A stretch of DNA of 64,000 bases from Aureibaculum sp965369125 (GCA_965369125.1 CBDUPN010000002.1:1-64000); one strand, 5' to 3'. Shown: positions 25,793 to 34,918, counted from the first letter of the stretch. Program-made: numbers and translations. The notes: generated by a model from the sequence alone, not told the origin.

Positions 25793-26860
25793 TTAAGAAT
25801 TGTAATATTTAATACCATCGATTACCAAGGACAAAGGTGCACGGCCTTCAATGACAAAATCAGCTACATTTTTTAATAAAATATAGTTAATATTACCATC
25901 GGAATTCTTCTTGTCGTGTTTCATTAGCTCCAAAATATCATCATAATTTTCTTTAGGGATAATTGTTTTACCAAACGTTTTATGGATATAACCTTTTAAG
26001 GTTTCCAATTGGTCAATAGGGAAATTATATATTTTATTAGAAATGTATGCTTCAATTACCATTCCAATGGCAATGGCTTCCCCATGGGTTAAACTAGGTA
26101 AGTTACTTTGATTTAAAAAATAGGACTCAATAGCATGTCCTACAGTATGGCCAAAGTTTAAAACTTTGCGCAGATCCTTCTCTTTGAAATCCTTTAAAAC
26201 AACATCATTTTTTATAATAATTGATTGATATATTATATCATTTAAGTCGTTATTTATCTTCCACTTATCTTCTTTTACTTTAACCAAAAGATCATCATCA
26301 AAAGTCAGGCCATATTTTATTACTTCGGCAACCCCAGAACGCAATTCACGCTCTTTCAAAGTCTTTAAATACGAAGTATCTATAAGGACCATTTCAGGGT
26401 CGGAAAACAGGCCCACTAAATTTTTTAAATTATCAAGGTCTACGCCTGTTTTACTGCCTACTGACGCATCAACCATACTTAGTAAAGTTGTTGGGATATT
26501 AATAAATCGAATACCTCTTTTATAGGTTGATGCCACAAATCCGCCCAGATCGGATACCATACCACCACCTAAATTGATCAATATGCTCTTTCGGTCTGCT
26601 TCGAATTTCGTGAGGGTTTTCCAGACCTCTACACAGGTGTTTATATTTTTATGAACTTCACCTGCTTTAATTTCTATAACCTCAAAACTTATCTTATCGT
26701 TTATCTTTTTTCTAAGTATGGGCAAACAAAATTCACGGGTATTTTCATCTACCAATACAAATACCGTAGATGTCTTATTATCAGTTAAATAATCATTTAA
26801 TTGTTTATAAGAATCCTCCTTAAAAAAAATGGAATAGTTTGTCGATAAAATAGGCTTCAT
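25793..26860 (-). CDS. aroB: 3-dehydroquinate synthase
   Basis: Second step of the shikimate pathway: DAHP to 3-dehydroquinate, using NAD and Zn. At 355 residues it has normal length. The family core is present: INLGGGMVSDLGGFVASTY, TTLLSMVDASVGSKTGVD, ELRSGVAEVIKYGL (Glu ligand), and the HTVGHAIES and LTHGEAIAIGM zinc ligands. It converges with bshA, with a 9-base gap. Confidence 0.95.
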   Translation of the reverse strand: MKPILSTNYSIFFKEDSYKQLNDYLTDNKTSTVFVLVDENTREFCLPILRKKINDKISFEVIEIKAGEVHKNINTCVEVWKTLTKFEADRKSILINLGGGMVSDLGGFVASTYKRGIRFINIPTTLLSMVDASVGSKTGVDLDNLKNLVGLFSDPEMVLIDTSYLKTLKERELRSGVAEVIKYGLTFDDDLLVKVKEDKWKINNDLNDIIYQSIIIKNDVVLKDFKEKDLRKVLNFGHTVGHAIESYFLNQSNLPSLTHGEAIAIGMVIEAYISNKIYNFPIDQLETLKGYIHKTFGKTIIPKENYDDILELMKHDKKNSDGNINYILLKNVADFVIEGRAPLSLVIDGIKYYNS

Positions 26861-26898
26861 AAAGTTGGTTATTAAGGTCTAAATTATTGGCGAATTTA

Positions 26899-26929
26899 TT
26901 GAAAAATTATGTTTACCTGAGTATCTTTG
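26899..26929 (+). promoter_or_regulatory. Candidate promoter for proline dehydrogenase
   Basis: TTG at 26899-26901, a 20-base spacer, and TATCTTTG at 26922-26929 fit the Bacteroidota -33/-7 consensus. The -7 element covers a TTG at 26927 that would otherwise extend the gene, so the true start is the ATG at 26948. Confidence 0.7.
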
Positions 26930-26947
26930 TTAAAAGATTCAAATAAA

Positions 26948-28111
26948 ATGGAAAAAATATTCGATAATACCGAAGTTGCCTTCGCATTAAAGTCCTTTAG
27001 TGAGTTAGATAGGGCCTATTTTTTGTTTAAGATGATTAAAAGCGAACCTTTGGTAAGAATTGGCACGGCAGTAACCAATTTTGCATTAAAAGCACATTTA
27101 CCTGTTGAGCAGTTGATAAGAGCATCTGTTTTTGATCATTTTTGTGGAGGCGTAACCGAAACAGATTGTTTGCCAACGATCGATAAAATGTACACTAAGA
27201 ATGTACATTCCATTTTAGATTATTCAGTTGAAGGTAAAGAAGAAGAAGTTCAGTTCGATTTGGCTCTTGAAAAGACTTTGAATAATATAGATTTTGCACA
27301 TAAAAAACCAAGTATTCCATTTGCGGTTTTCAAACCAACCGGATTTGGAAAATTGGCTTTATATCAAAAATTAACCGAGAAAAAAACATTGAATGAAGTT
27401 GAACAAAAGGAATGGAATAAAGTCGTAGCGCGATACGATAAAGTATGTAAATCGGCTTATGATAAAGACGTTCCACTTTTAATTGATGCTGAAGAAAGTT
27501 GGATGCAAGATGCCGCTGATGACCTCATTGAAGAAATGATGGTCAAGTATAATAAAAAAAAGGCGATCGTTTTCGGCACCTTACAGATGTATAGATGGGA
27601 TAGGATGGACTATTTAAAAGGATTATATGAAAGAGCAAAGAAAAAAGGTTTTTTAGTAGGCATGAAACTTGTGCGAGGGGCTTATATGGAAAAAGAGCGT
27701 GAAAGGGCAGAAGAAAAAGGCTATCCTTCGCCTATTTGTCCCGATAAAAAGGCAACTGACGATAATTTTAATGCGGCTGTTAAGTACATGATGGATAACG
27801 AAAGAATGTCGCTTTATTTAGGAACGCATAATGAAGAAAGCAATTATAAGTTAATGGAAATTGCAGAAAAGAAAGGTATTGCTAAGGATGATGAACAATT
27901 GTGGTTTGGACAATTATATGGAATGAGTGACCATATTACTTTTAATTTGGCCAAGGAAGGCTATAATGTCACTAAATATTTACCATATGGCCCAGTTAGA
28001 GACGTCATGCCTTATTTAATAAGAAGGGCAGAAGAGAACACTTCAGTTGCAGGACAGACCAATAGGGAATTAAGCCTATTAAAGGCCGAACGTAAGAGAC
28101 GTAAAGGATAG
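26948..28111 (+). CDS. putA: Proline dehydrogenase (monofunctional)
   Basis: FAD-dependent oxidation of proline to pyrroline-5-carboxylate. The protein is 387 residues from the chosen ATG, the usual Bacteroidota length. The beta/alpha-barrel active site shows KLVRGAYMEKERERA, LYLGTHNEESNY, FGQLYGMSDHITFNLA, and the C-terminal YLPYGPVRDVMPYLIRRAEENTS with the proline-binding arginines. Membrane-associated, donating to quinone. The partner P5C dehydrogenase is not nearby. Confidence 0.93.
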   Translation: MEKIFDNTEVAFALKSFSELDRAYFLFKMIKSEPLVRIGTAVTNFALKAHLPVEQLIRASVFDHFCGGVTETDCLPTIDKMYTKNVHSILDYSVEGKEEEVQFDLALEKTLNNIDFAHKKPSIPFAVFKPTGFGKLALYQKLTEKKTLNEVEQKEWNKVVARYDKVCKSAYDKDVPLLIDAEESWMQDAADDLIEEMMVKYNKKKAIVFGTLQMYRWDRMDYLKGLYERAKKKGFLVGMKLVRGAYMEKERERAEEKGYPSPICPDKKATDDNFNAAVKYMMDNERMSLYLGTHNEESNYKLMEIAEKKGIAKDDEQLWFGQLYGMSDHITFNLAKEGYNVTKYLPYGPVRDVMPYLIRRAEENTSVAGQTNRELSLLKAERKRRKG

Positions 28112-29755
28112 TTATTCAAAAATTACCATATTTTTTGTTTCGAACCACGATTTGTACATAGATTGATGAATTTTTTCAATGCTATTTCTTTTTACTTTCA
28201 ACGTTGGGGTTGTAAGCCCGTTGTCAACGTTCCAATCTTCTTTCATGATCACTATTTTCTCAATTTTTTCATGTTTCTCGAGGGTCGGATTGATATGATC
28301 TATAGTCTTCATAAGTCCCTTAGATAATTCTTCTTTCTTTTTAGCCTTGCCGAGGGAGGATAGCGTTATCAAAGCGATGGGTTGTGGTATGCCTGTGCCT
28401 ACGATACAAATTTGTTCTATATCGGTATTTTTGGAAAGTTGCAACTCTATAGGTGCAGGGGAGATATATTTGCCTTTATCGGTTTTAAACTGGTCTTTTA
28501 CCCTGCCGGTTATTGTTAAAAACCCATCATGATCATATTCTCCGATATCTCCTGTTTTTAAAAATCCATATTTATCAAAAACTGCAGCTGTAATGTCTGG
28601 GGCTTTATAATATCCTTTCATGAGGCATTTATTCTTGATACAAATTTCTCCTTCCGCTGATAATTTTACCAATACATTAGGCAGGGGTTTACCTACTGTA
28701 CCGATCTTTGAATTTCCCGGCAGATTAAAGTGGGAGATCACGCAGTCTTCTGTCATTCCGTAACCTTGCTCTATAACAATACCGATCTTCTCAAACCATT
28801 TAACAGAACTAATGGAAATGGGTGCAGCAGCAGAACATATAAATTTGGCATCACTGAGTCCGAGTTTATGTCTTAATTTCTTTTTAAATAACGTATTCAA
28901 TATCGGAATTTTTAGAATCATGTTAAGGCGTTTCTGAGGGATGCTTTCCAGTATTTTATCCTGAAATTTTGTCCAAATTCTAGGAACTGCAAAGAAAACG
29001 TGAGGCTGCGTACTTTCAAGGTCTTCTGCAAAGGTCTCTAAAGATTCAGCAAAGGAGATGGTACCTCCTTTTAATAAGGCGCAAGTTCCAATTCCGATGC
29101 GTTCTGCAATATGTGCCAATGGCAAGTAAGAAAAATATGTTGGATTGTCTTTAATTTCTATCAGGCTGTTCAAGGTGTTTCCACTTTCCGTAAAGTTACC
29201 CACGGTATGCATCACACCTTTAGGGTTACCAGTAGTACCGGAAGTATATATAATTGTAATAAGATCATCTTCGTGTTGTTTGTGGACTTTTTTTAAGGGC
29301 TTCGAACTTGTTAATAATTCTTCCCAACTTAAACCTTCATTTTCACCGTATAATCCAATACTTATCTTATGAATTTTGGGAATACCACTTTTTTGTGATT
29401 TAAAATCGTCTAATTTCCCAATGATAATGGCCTTTGAATCACTATGCATTAGAATTTGGTTGATAGATTTGTCATTGAGTGTCGGATATATCGGTATTGA
29501 AATATGTCCGGACATCATAATGGCCAGATCTGCCATGATCCAATGTGCACAATTCTTCGAAAGTAATGCGATATGACTTTTTTTTGGTAAATCAAGGGCG
29601 ATCAAGCCTGCTGCAATCTTTCTGATCTGTTCTCCTGCAGCTTTATAGGTATAAGTATTTATCTTCCTATTGATCGGCTGCTTTAAAAAAATTGTTTTCG
29701 GAGTATTTTTTTCCCAATGCAAAAATGCTTCTAAGGGAGTCTTAAAGTGAGGCAT
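28112..29755 (-). CDS. AMP-dependent long-chain acyl-CoA synthetase
   Basis: A 547-residue adenylate-forming enzyme that should activate fatty acids with ATP and CoA. Motifs: IIYTSGTTGNPKGVMH (P-loop), FSYLPLAHIAERIGI, YGMTEDCVIS, LKTGDIGEYDHDGFL and GRVKDQFKTDKGKYISP (the family usually has Lys-Thr-Ser-x-Gly-Lys-Tyr here). The end MVIFE is short. Its stop directly abuts the stop of the convergent proline dehydrogenase gene with no base between. Confidence 0.9.
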   Translation of the reverse strand: MPHFKTPLEAFLHWEKNTPKTIFLKQPINRKINTYTYKAAGEQIRKIAAGLIALDLPKKSHIALLSKNCAHWIMADLAIMMSGHISIPIYPTLNDKSINQILMHSDSKAIIIGKLDDFKSQKSGIPKIHKISIGLYGENEGLSWEELLTSSKPLKKVHKQHEDDLITIIYTSGTTGNPKGVMHTVGNFTESGNTLNSLIEIKDNPTYFSYLPLAHIAERIGIGTCALLKGGTISFAESLETFAEDLESTQPHVFFAVPRIWTKFQDKILESIPQKRLNMILKIPILNTLFKKKLRHKLGLSDAKFICSAAAPISISSVKWFEKIGIVIEQGYGMTEDCVISHFNLPGNSKIGTVGKPLPNVLVKLSAEGEICIKNKCLMKGYYKAPDITAAVFDKYGFLKTGDIGEYDHDGFLTITGRVKDQFKTDKGKYISPAPIELQLSKNTDIEQICIVGTGIPQPIALITLSSLGKAKKKEELSKGLMKTIDHINPTLEKHEKIEKIVIMKEDWNVDNGLTTPTLKVKRNSIEKIHQSMYKSWFETKNMVIFE

Positions 29756-29880
29756 ATGAGTTGATTATATATTGTTAAATATAACAATTTTCAATAATTA
29801 ATTGAAAATAAACAAGACAATATCCTTGATTTTCAAGTATTGGTGATTAACAATTAAACAATTAATTTGATTTTTGCTGA

Positions 29881-30120
29881 TTATTTTTTTTTCGGTGGTA
29901 AGGGACCTCTGAGATGAATAATCAAACCGTTAAGAAAATTACGCAAGATCTGGTCTCCACATTCCATATATTTTGGATGGTCTTCATTTCTAAATAAGGC
30001 TCCCAATTCACTTTTCGAAACTTTAAAGTCAACCAAAGCAAGAATTTTGATAATATCATCATCACGCAGTTTATGTGCAACACGTAGTTTCTTAAGAATA
30101 TCGTTATTATTTAATCCCAT
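29881..30120 (-). CDS. DUF1456 protein, single-repeat form
   Basis: A 79-residue protein with the DUF1456 unit: NNDILKKLRVAHKLRDDDIIKILAL, VSKSELGALFRNEDHPKYMECGDQILRNFLNGL. The E. coli member YehS carries two such units (about 155 residues); this one has one. Function unknown. It follows the FAD protein on the same strand with a gap of 14 bases and may be cotranscribed. Confidence 0.85.
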   Translation of the reverse strand: MGLNNNDILKKLRVAHKLRDDDIIKILALVDFKVSKSELGALFRNEDHPKYMECGDQILRNFLNGLIIHLRGPLPPKKK

Positions 30121-30134
30121 GAGATAAAGGTAAT

Positions 30135-31703
30135 TTATTTTTTGTTAAAAATAGCTTTAATAACCGCTTCGGCACATCGTTCTCCATCCATGGCCGCAGA
30201 TACAATTCCACCGGCATAGCCACCTCCTTCTCCGCATGGATATAATCCCTTAATTTCTGGATGTTCCATATTTTCATTTCTTGGAATTTTAACAGGTGAG
30301 GATGTACGCGATTCAACGCCAACAACATTAGCTTCTGAAGTATAATATCCTTTCATTTTTTTACCAAAAGCGGTAAATCCGGTTCTCAGTCTTCCACCAA
30401 TTATTTTTGGTAATAAAGAGTGCAAGGGTGCCGATCTAAGTCCTGGCTGGTAGGAAGTGTCATTAAGATCATTAGATAATCTGCCTTCTACAAAATCTGT
30501 TAATCGTTGCGCCGGTGCAGACTGGGAACGGCCACCGGCAAGAAAGGCCATTTTTTCGAGATCTTTTTGAAACTCCAGGCCTTTAAATACCCCATATTGA
30601 GCATATTTTGGTATATCATGATCAACATTTATTTCCACAACGATACCAGAGTTTGCATACAGGTTATTTCTTTTGGATGGCGACATGCCATTTACGACCA
30701 CTTCGCCCATCGCTGTTGCAGCCGGAACGATAAATCCTCCCGGGCACATGCAAAAAGAATACACACCTCTATCTTTGACTTGATGTACCAAACTATAAGC
30801 CGCTGGAGGCAATAATTCATCTCTTTGATATTTGCAGTGGTATTGAATAGAATCAATAATATGTTGTGGATGCTCTACACGTACACCCATAGCAAAAGAT
30901 TTTGCTTCCAACGCAATATTTTTTTCTTTTAATAAGTAATAAATATCCCTGGCCGAATGACCAGTTGCAAGGATTACTGCATTGGCAGCTAATTCAATAT
31001 TGTTCTCTAACTGGATAGCCTTTAATTGTTGATTCTTGATGATAAAATTTACCACCTTGCTTTCGAAATGGATTTCACCTCCAAATTTTAGAATAGTTTC
31101 CCTGATATTTTGCACGATTTTAGGTAACTTATTAGTGCCAATATGAGGATGTGCATCAATTAATATCTGCTCGGTAGCTCCATGAAAAACAAAATTTTCG
31201 AATATCCTGCGAACATCACCGCGTTTTAAACTCCGAGTATACAGTTTACCATCAGAATAAGTTCCCGCGCCGCCTTCACCAAAGCAGTAATTAGAATCTT
31301 CATTCACAAAATGTTCCTGGTTAACAGCGCGGATATCCCTTCTGCGTTCCCGCACTTTCTTTCCTCTTTCCAGCACAATAGGTTTATAGCCCAATTCTAT
31401 GCAACGCAACGCGGCAAACATACCGGCCGGCCCAAAACCAATGATATGAACCGGTTTTGCTTTAGAAACATCTTTATATTGAAATGAATAAGTAACATCT
31501 TCAGGAATATCATTTCCTACATAAACTGCCACTTTATAATTAAAAACAATAAGTGACTTACGTGCATCTATTGATTTACGCAAGACTTTAATTGAGTTAA
31601 TGTCATTCTGAGGAATGTTTAAAATTTGGGAAACTTTTCTTTTTAAAAAACCATCTACTTTTTCCTCCTGAAGTGTAACCCTGAGCTGGATCTCTTTTAT
31701 CAT
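30135..31703 (-). CDS. Uncharacterised FAD-dependent dehydrogenase (COG2509 type)
   Basis: A 522-residue flavoprotein. An N-terminal region of about 85 residues with basic character precedes the dinucleotide fold VHIIGFGPAGMFAALRC. Then ERGKKVRERRRDI, FGEGGAGTYSDGKLYTR, AVILATGHSARDIYYLL and the FAD-binding end GLYPCGEGGGYAGGIVSAAMDG. The family is widespread and conserved but has no agreed substrate. It precedes the DUF1456 gene. Confidence 0.85.
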   Translation of the reverse strand: MIKEIQLRVTLQEEKVDGFLKRKVSQILNIPQNDINSIKVLRKSIDARKSLIVFNYKVAVYVGNDIPEDVTYSFQYKDVSKAKPVHIIGFGPAGMFAALRCIELGYKPIVLERGKKVRERRRDIRAVNQEHFVNEDSNYCFGEGGAGTYSDGKLYTRSLKRGDVRRIFENFVFHGATEQILIDAHPHIGTNKLPKIVQNIRETILKFGGEIHFESKVVNFIIKNQQLKAIQLENNIELAANAVILATGHSARDIYYLLKEKNIALEAKSFAMGVRVEHPQHIIDSIQYHCKYQRDELLPPAAYSLVHQVKDRGVYSFCMCPGGFIVPAATAMGEVVVNGMSPSKRNNLYANSGIVVEINVDHDIPKYAQYGVFKGLEFQKDLEKMAFLAGGRSQSAPAQRLTDFVEGRLSNDLNDTSYQPGLRSAPLHSLLPKIIGGRLRTGFTAFGKKMKGYYTSEANVVGVESRTSSPVKIPRNENMEHPEIKGLYPCGEGGGYAGGIVSAAMDGERCAEAVIKAIFNKK

Positions 31704-31793
31704 AACAGCGAAAATACTCTAATTTCAATTAAAAATTAAAAAAGTTATGAGAGGAGCAAGGGTTATTTTATCAAATTATAATCAGTTAAATTT

Positions 31794-32588
31794 CTATGCT
31801 ATGTTTTCTATCCCAATTTTAACCGCAGCGCTTAGGGGTTGTTCATCAGATAAAGTGGGATTAAGTAAAAGTCCGTTTACGGCTTTGATATCTCCATTAA
31901 TTACGATATCATTTTGAATTGTATAAGGGCTTTCACCATAAATATTATAAGGTTCGAGATTGAGGTAGATCTTATTGCAAAATTCATTTTCAAAATAGAA
32001 TTGGCTGGTTAACTGTTCTTTTTCGTTTAACAAAATCTTAAAATGAATGTGTGGTGTTCTGCCATCATACCATCCAGGAAAAATCGTATTAAATTCTACG
32101 ATTCCTTCAGCATCTGACTGTTGTGCACCTCTCAAAAAACGAGCAGGGGTAACTGGCTTAATATTGTCTTCACCTGTACCCATAAATCGAAAAGCTTTCC
32201 ATGGATCATGGGAAATATCCTCAGGATATCCACTATAGATACCTTCGGCATCGCAATGCCAAATTTCTACTATGGCACCTTCAATTGGTGTGCAAACCGG
32301 ATAATTCACAAGTTGCATTCGTAAATGCATTTCCTTACCTTTTCTATCTTCGATTACATTTTTTCGAATAGGTGAGGATATAAAAAAAGGACCCTCAGTT
32401 TGCGATGAAGTTAAGATACAAATATCTTCATCAATGGATGTTGCAGCGGTCATTTCGAGACCCTTATTATCTGTTCGTTGGGCAATCCAACGCAGGATAT
32501 TATTTTTTGTAAACCAAAGTATAATAGTCCCAAATCCAATGGCTGAAAAAGCGGTTAATAAGAATTTTCTTCTTGATGTTTTTGCCAT
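31794..32588 (-). CDS. Intradiol-dioxygenase-fold protein with Tat signal
   Basis: A 264-residue exported protein. The N-terminus TSRRKFLLTAFSAIGFG is a twin-arginine signal. The C-terminal domain has the non-heme Fe(III) ligands of intradiol dioxygenases: Y118 (GIYSGY), Y174 (GWYDGRTPHIHF), H180 and H182. Exported members such as this are common in Bacteroidota and are not shown to cleave catechols; the substrate is open. The Tat route fits a cofactor loaded before export. Confidence 0.85.
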   Translation of the reverse strand: MAKTSRRKFLLTAFSAIGFGTIILWFTKNNILRWIAQRTDNKGLEMTAATSIDEDICILTSSQTEGPFFISSPIRKNVIEDRKGKEMHLRMQLVNYPVCTPIEGAIVEIWHCDAEGIYSGYPEDISHDPWKAFRFMGTGEDNIKPVTPARFLRGAQQSDAEGIVEFNTIFPGWYDGRTPHIHFKILLNEKEQLTSQFYFENEFCNKIYLNLEPYNIYGESPYTIQNDIVINGDIKAVNGLLLNPTLSDEQPLSAAVKIGIENIA

Positions 32589-32668
32589 TTTATTGCATAT
32601 TAAAAATTATCTAGTGGGCATTTATTTTTACATAAATATGCCAAGAGCTAATAGTATGTATAAAATTA

Positions 32669-32785
32669 ATTAGGGCATATTGGTGGTTATGGTAATTATT
32701 CGATGAAAGTAAATTATCAAACACGCTAACGTTTTAAATATTAAATATTTTTCGATCAAACAATATGCATCAATGATGCCCTAAT
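32669..32785. repeat. Long-spaced inverted repeat in the gap before the dioxygenase-like gene
   Basis: ATTAGGGCAT at 32669-32678 and its exact complement ATGCCCTAAT at 32776-32785, 97 bases apart. The right arm partly overlaps the 13-base palindrome GCATCAATGATGC at 32767-32779. No role is clear. Confidence 0.35.
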
Positions 32786-32796
32786 CTTATTTACTA

Positions 32797-33312
32797 TTAC
32801 TCTTCAGGTACATCTTCTTCACCTTCAGCCATATTTGCTAAGGCTTCTAGTTCTTTATTCATTTCGGTACCATCGAAATAGATATGTTCCTTTGTTATCT
32901 TACCATCGGTAAACTGAACGGCCAGATGTACAGGTACAGATATTTTTTTAGAATTGGCCGCAATTACGCCATTCCACTGTGCCCAATAATACACCCAGGT
33001 TTCTTTTTCCTTATCAATTACCATTTCTATAAATTCATCTTCCTTATCGAAACCGTATGTTGAAAAAGCTTCAGCAGCACCTTTAAGTTCATTCATTCTG
33101 GTATTCACATCAATAGGAGTTGCAGAATTCACATATATTTTTGCAGTATCAGAAAAATGACCTTTCCACTGATCCCAGTTGCCTGATTCATAGGCTTCGA
33201 TACCAGCTTTAAGCACATCAATTTCTGCAGATTCTGCAAAATAACGTTGTTCTTGTTTTTGGCAGGCTGCCAGCGTTATGATTGCAAGCCCAATAATCAT
33301 TAATTTTTTCAT
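32797..33312 (-). CDS. NTF2-like lipoprotein
   Basis: A 171-residue lipoprotein (lipobox TLAAC, Cys17) with a SnoaL/NTF2-like fold: the helix-rich start with GIEAYESGNWDQWKGHFSDTAKIYVNS, then strands with YYWAQWNGVIAANSKKISVPVHLAVQFTDGKITKEHIYFDGTEM. The acidic C-terminal tail EGEEDVPEE is solvent exposed. Such folds bind small hydrophobic ligands; no catalytic residues are certain. It belongs to a run of four exported proteins on this strand. Confidence 0.78.
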   Translation of the reverse strand: MKKLMIIGLAIITLAACQKQEQRYFAESAEIDVLKAGIEAYESGNWDQWKGHFSDTAKIYVNSATPIDVNTRMNELKGAAEAFSTYGFDKEDEFIEMVIDKEKETWVYYWAQWNGVIAANSKKISVPVHLAVQFTDGKITKEHIYFDGTEMNKELEALANMAEGEEDVPEE

Positions 33313-33372
33313 GTTTTAGTTTTTAGATTGTTAATTTGTTGAGTGATTATTATTAATATTTAAAAAAAGACA

Positions 33373-33410
33373 CAAGCCCATGATTGGTATTAAAACTAAC
33401 TAGGGCTTGG
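33373..33410 (-). terminator. Stem-loop downstream of the 33420-34190 gene
   Basis: CAAGCCC pairs with GGGCTTG over a 23-base loop, followed on the minus strand by a T-tract (TCTTTTTTT). It lies right after the 33420 gene stop. Confidence 0.5.
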
Positions 33411-33419
33411 TCTGTATGA

Positions 33420-34190
33420 TTATTTAGATGAATATGCAAGATCCGGACGAATCCAACCGGTGATCTCCTCATATTTTAATAAATTACTCCATAGCTCGCC
33501 AAAAACTTTTTTACCTTCATCTCCAAAGAGCTCATCATTGGCCTTTCCTTTTTGTGCAAGATGAATATCGTCTTTAGCCGCAACGGCCACCATATAATAC
33601 TCACCTTGGGCACCAAATCCACTTCTATATACTCTATAATGCATTTTAGATCCTTTCTTTGCAAAGAAATCTTTTACCGCTTTCATTTTTTCTCTAACTA
33701 TATCTCGATTAGCTGGTGATACAAATAACATATGATTATTTCGATAATTCTCACCTTCAGGAGTTTGGGTAAAACCGTCTGGCATATAAGTAAGTTCGTT
33801 GTCTAATCTTAATATATAGTCAAGTTCAGTATCATAGCATTTATCCATTCTGTCGAATAATGCCGATACAATTTCTGTTCCTTCCTTCTCAGCCAATGTT
33901 CTGATCCAGGAAGGTTTGTCAAGATCTGCCATATTTTTTATAGGAGACACAAATCGGTACTTACTATCGCTGCTCACAAGCGTAATCCAATGTAAATCAG
34001 GAAGTTTATGCTTTTGAATCATAGCGACCAATTCCTTCACAATAGTTTCATATTCAGAGACCATTGAAAGTTTTACCTGGTCTTCATGAACGCGAAACAT
34101 CTTATTTTCATTTTGATCTTGCGCTTGTGTAAAATTTGTTGATAGCAAAAGCAGGCATACCATTAACAAAGTGATTTTTAATGTTTTCAT
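33420..34190 (-). CDS. Exported protein, function unknown
   Basis: A 256-residue protein with a Sec signal peptide (LLMVCLLLLSTNFTQAQ, cleavage likely after TQAQ). The mature part, such as FRVHEDQVKLSMVSEYETIVKELV and HWITLVSSDSKYRFVSPI, then a second MHYRVYRSGFGAQGEYYMVAVAAK, resembles two repeated alpha/beta modules, perhaps a duplicated dimeric alpha-beta barrel. I recognise no named family. It lies between two NTF2-like lipoproteins. Confidence 0.65.
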   Translation of the reverse strand: MKTLKITLLMVCLLLLSTNFTQAQDQNENKMFRVHEDQVKLSMVSEYETIVKELVAMIQKHKLPDLHWITLVSSDSKYRFVSPIKNMADLDKPSWIRTLAEKEGTEIVSALFDRMDKCYDTELDYILRLDNELTYMPDGFTQTPEGENYRNNHMLFVSPANRDIVREKMKAVKDFFAKKGSKMHYRVYRSGFGAQGEYYMVAVAAKDDIHLAQKGKANDELFGDEGKKVFGELWSNLLKYEEITGWIRPDLAYSSK

Positions 34191-34275
34191 TGTTTTTTGA
34201 TTTTAGTTAATAAAAGTTTGGTTAAATTCATTTAAGTTAATATTTAGGTTTGGTTAATTGATTTATCATTATTGG

Positions 34276-34797
34276 TTATTCCACTATGGGTGGAGATAAT
34301 CCGTAGCCCAATTGTTGTAGTAACATAAGTTCATTATAGTAGATATCTTCTCGTATAAACTTTCCACTTTCATCATAGTAGTCAATGGCATAGCCACTAA
34401 ATTTTACTTTTTTTCCCGTTGCTTGAACTTCACCATAAACTCCTGTATTCGTTCCGGTTGCTATCCAATTAGTAAATATTCTATTACCTTTTAACGTGGT
34501 ATTCGAAAGAGTAACATTAAGATCAGGAAATCCGGTAAAAAATAGATTCATAGCAGCTTCCATTTCATTACGGTTTTTTGCAATAGCTATGTCATTTACA
34601 TTTCTAACGAAGTCTACTGAAGCGATTTCCCTAAACTTTTCCATATTTTTATTATTCCAACATTCTGTTGTCATAATATTAAGCGTGGCTATTATATCAT
34701 TTTCAATATGCTGTACATCATTTTGCTTTTGCTTTTGTATGCAGGCATTAAAAACAAAAAAAACAACCAAGAAGATGAAAGTAATTCTATACTTCAT
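34276..34797 (-). CDS. NTF2/SnoaL-like lipoprotein (ester cyclase-like)
   Basis: A 173-residue lipoprotein starting at the ATG at 34797; longer readings from 34869 push the signal peptide inward. Lipobox FNAC (Cys19). The body has a SnoaL-like pattern: MTTECWNNKNMEKFREIASVDF, MEAAMNLFFTGFPDLNVTLSN, and FSGYAIDYYDESGKFIREDIYYNEL. Ester-cyclase-type SnoaL proteins share the FPDL and W...G.Y.G motifs, but catalytic residues cannot be confirmed. Same strand as the two genes before it. Confidence 0.75.
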   Translation of the reverse strand: MKYRITFIFLVVFFVFNACIQKQKQNDVQHIENDIIATLNIMTTECWNNKNMEKFREIASVDFVRNVNDIAIAKNRNEMEAAMNLFFTGFPDLNVTLSNTTLKGNRIFTNWIATGTNTGVYGEVQATGKKVKFSGYAIDYYDESGKFIREDIYYNELMLLQQLGYGLSPPIVE

Positions 34798-34875
34798 AAT
34801 ATTATAAATTTCATGCTTGGTTTTAAGCATCTTTACAAATTTTAATCTAAATAACCTCATTCCATCCATAAAAGC

Positions 34876-34918
34876 AACCCGGTTAGGATGAAGCCCCCGA
34901 TTTTATGTCCGAGAGCCC
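34876..34918. other. GC-richer patch in an AT-rich intergenic gap
   Basis: The segment with GGTTAGGATGAAGCCCCCGA and GTCCGAGAGCCC is clearly richer in GC than the gap around it. It has no convincing hairpin and no tRNA features. On the minus strand one frame reads a short hydrophobic stretch (ALGHKIGGFILTGLLLW) with no start codon and a stop just before it. It may be remnant coding sequence or an unknown element. Confidence 0.3.

Noticed and set aside
32669..32785. Insertion sequence or MITE in the 32.6-32.8 kb gap
   Set aside because: The inverted arms are only 10 bases, there is no target duplication and no transposase remnant.
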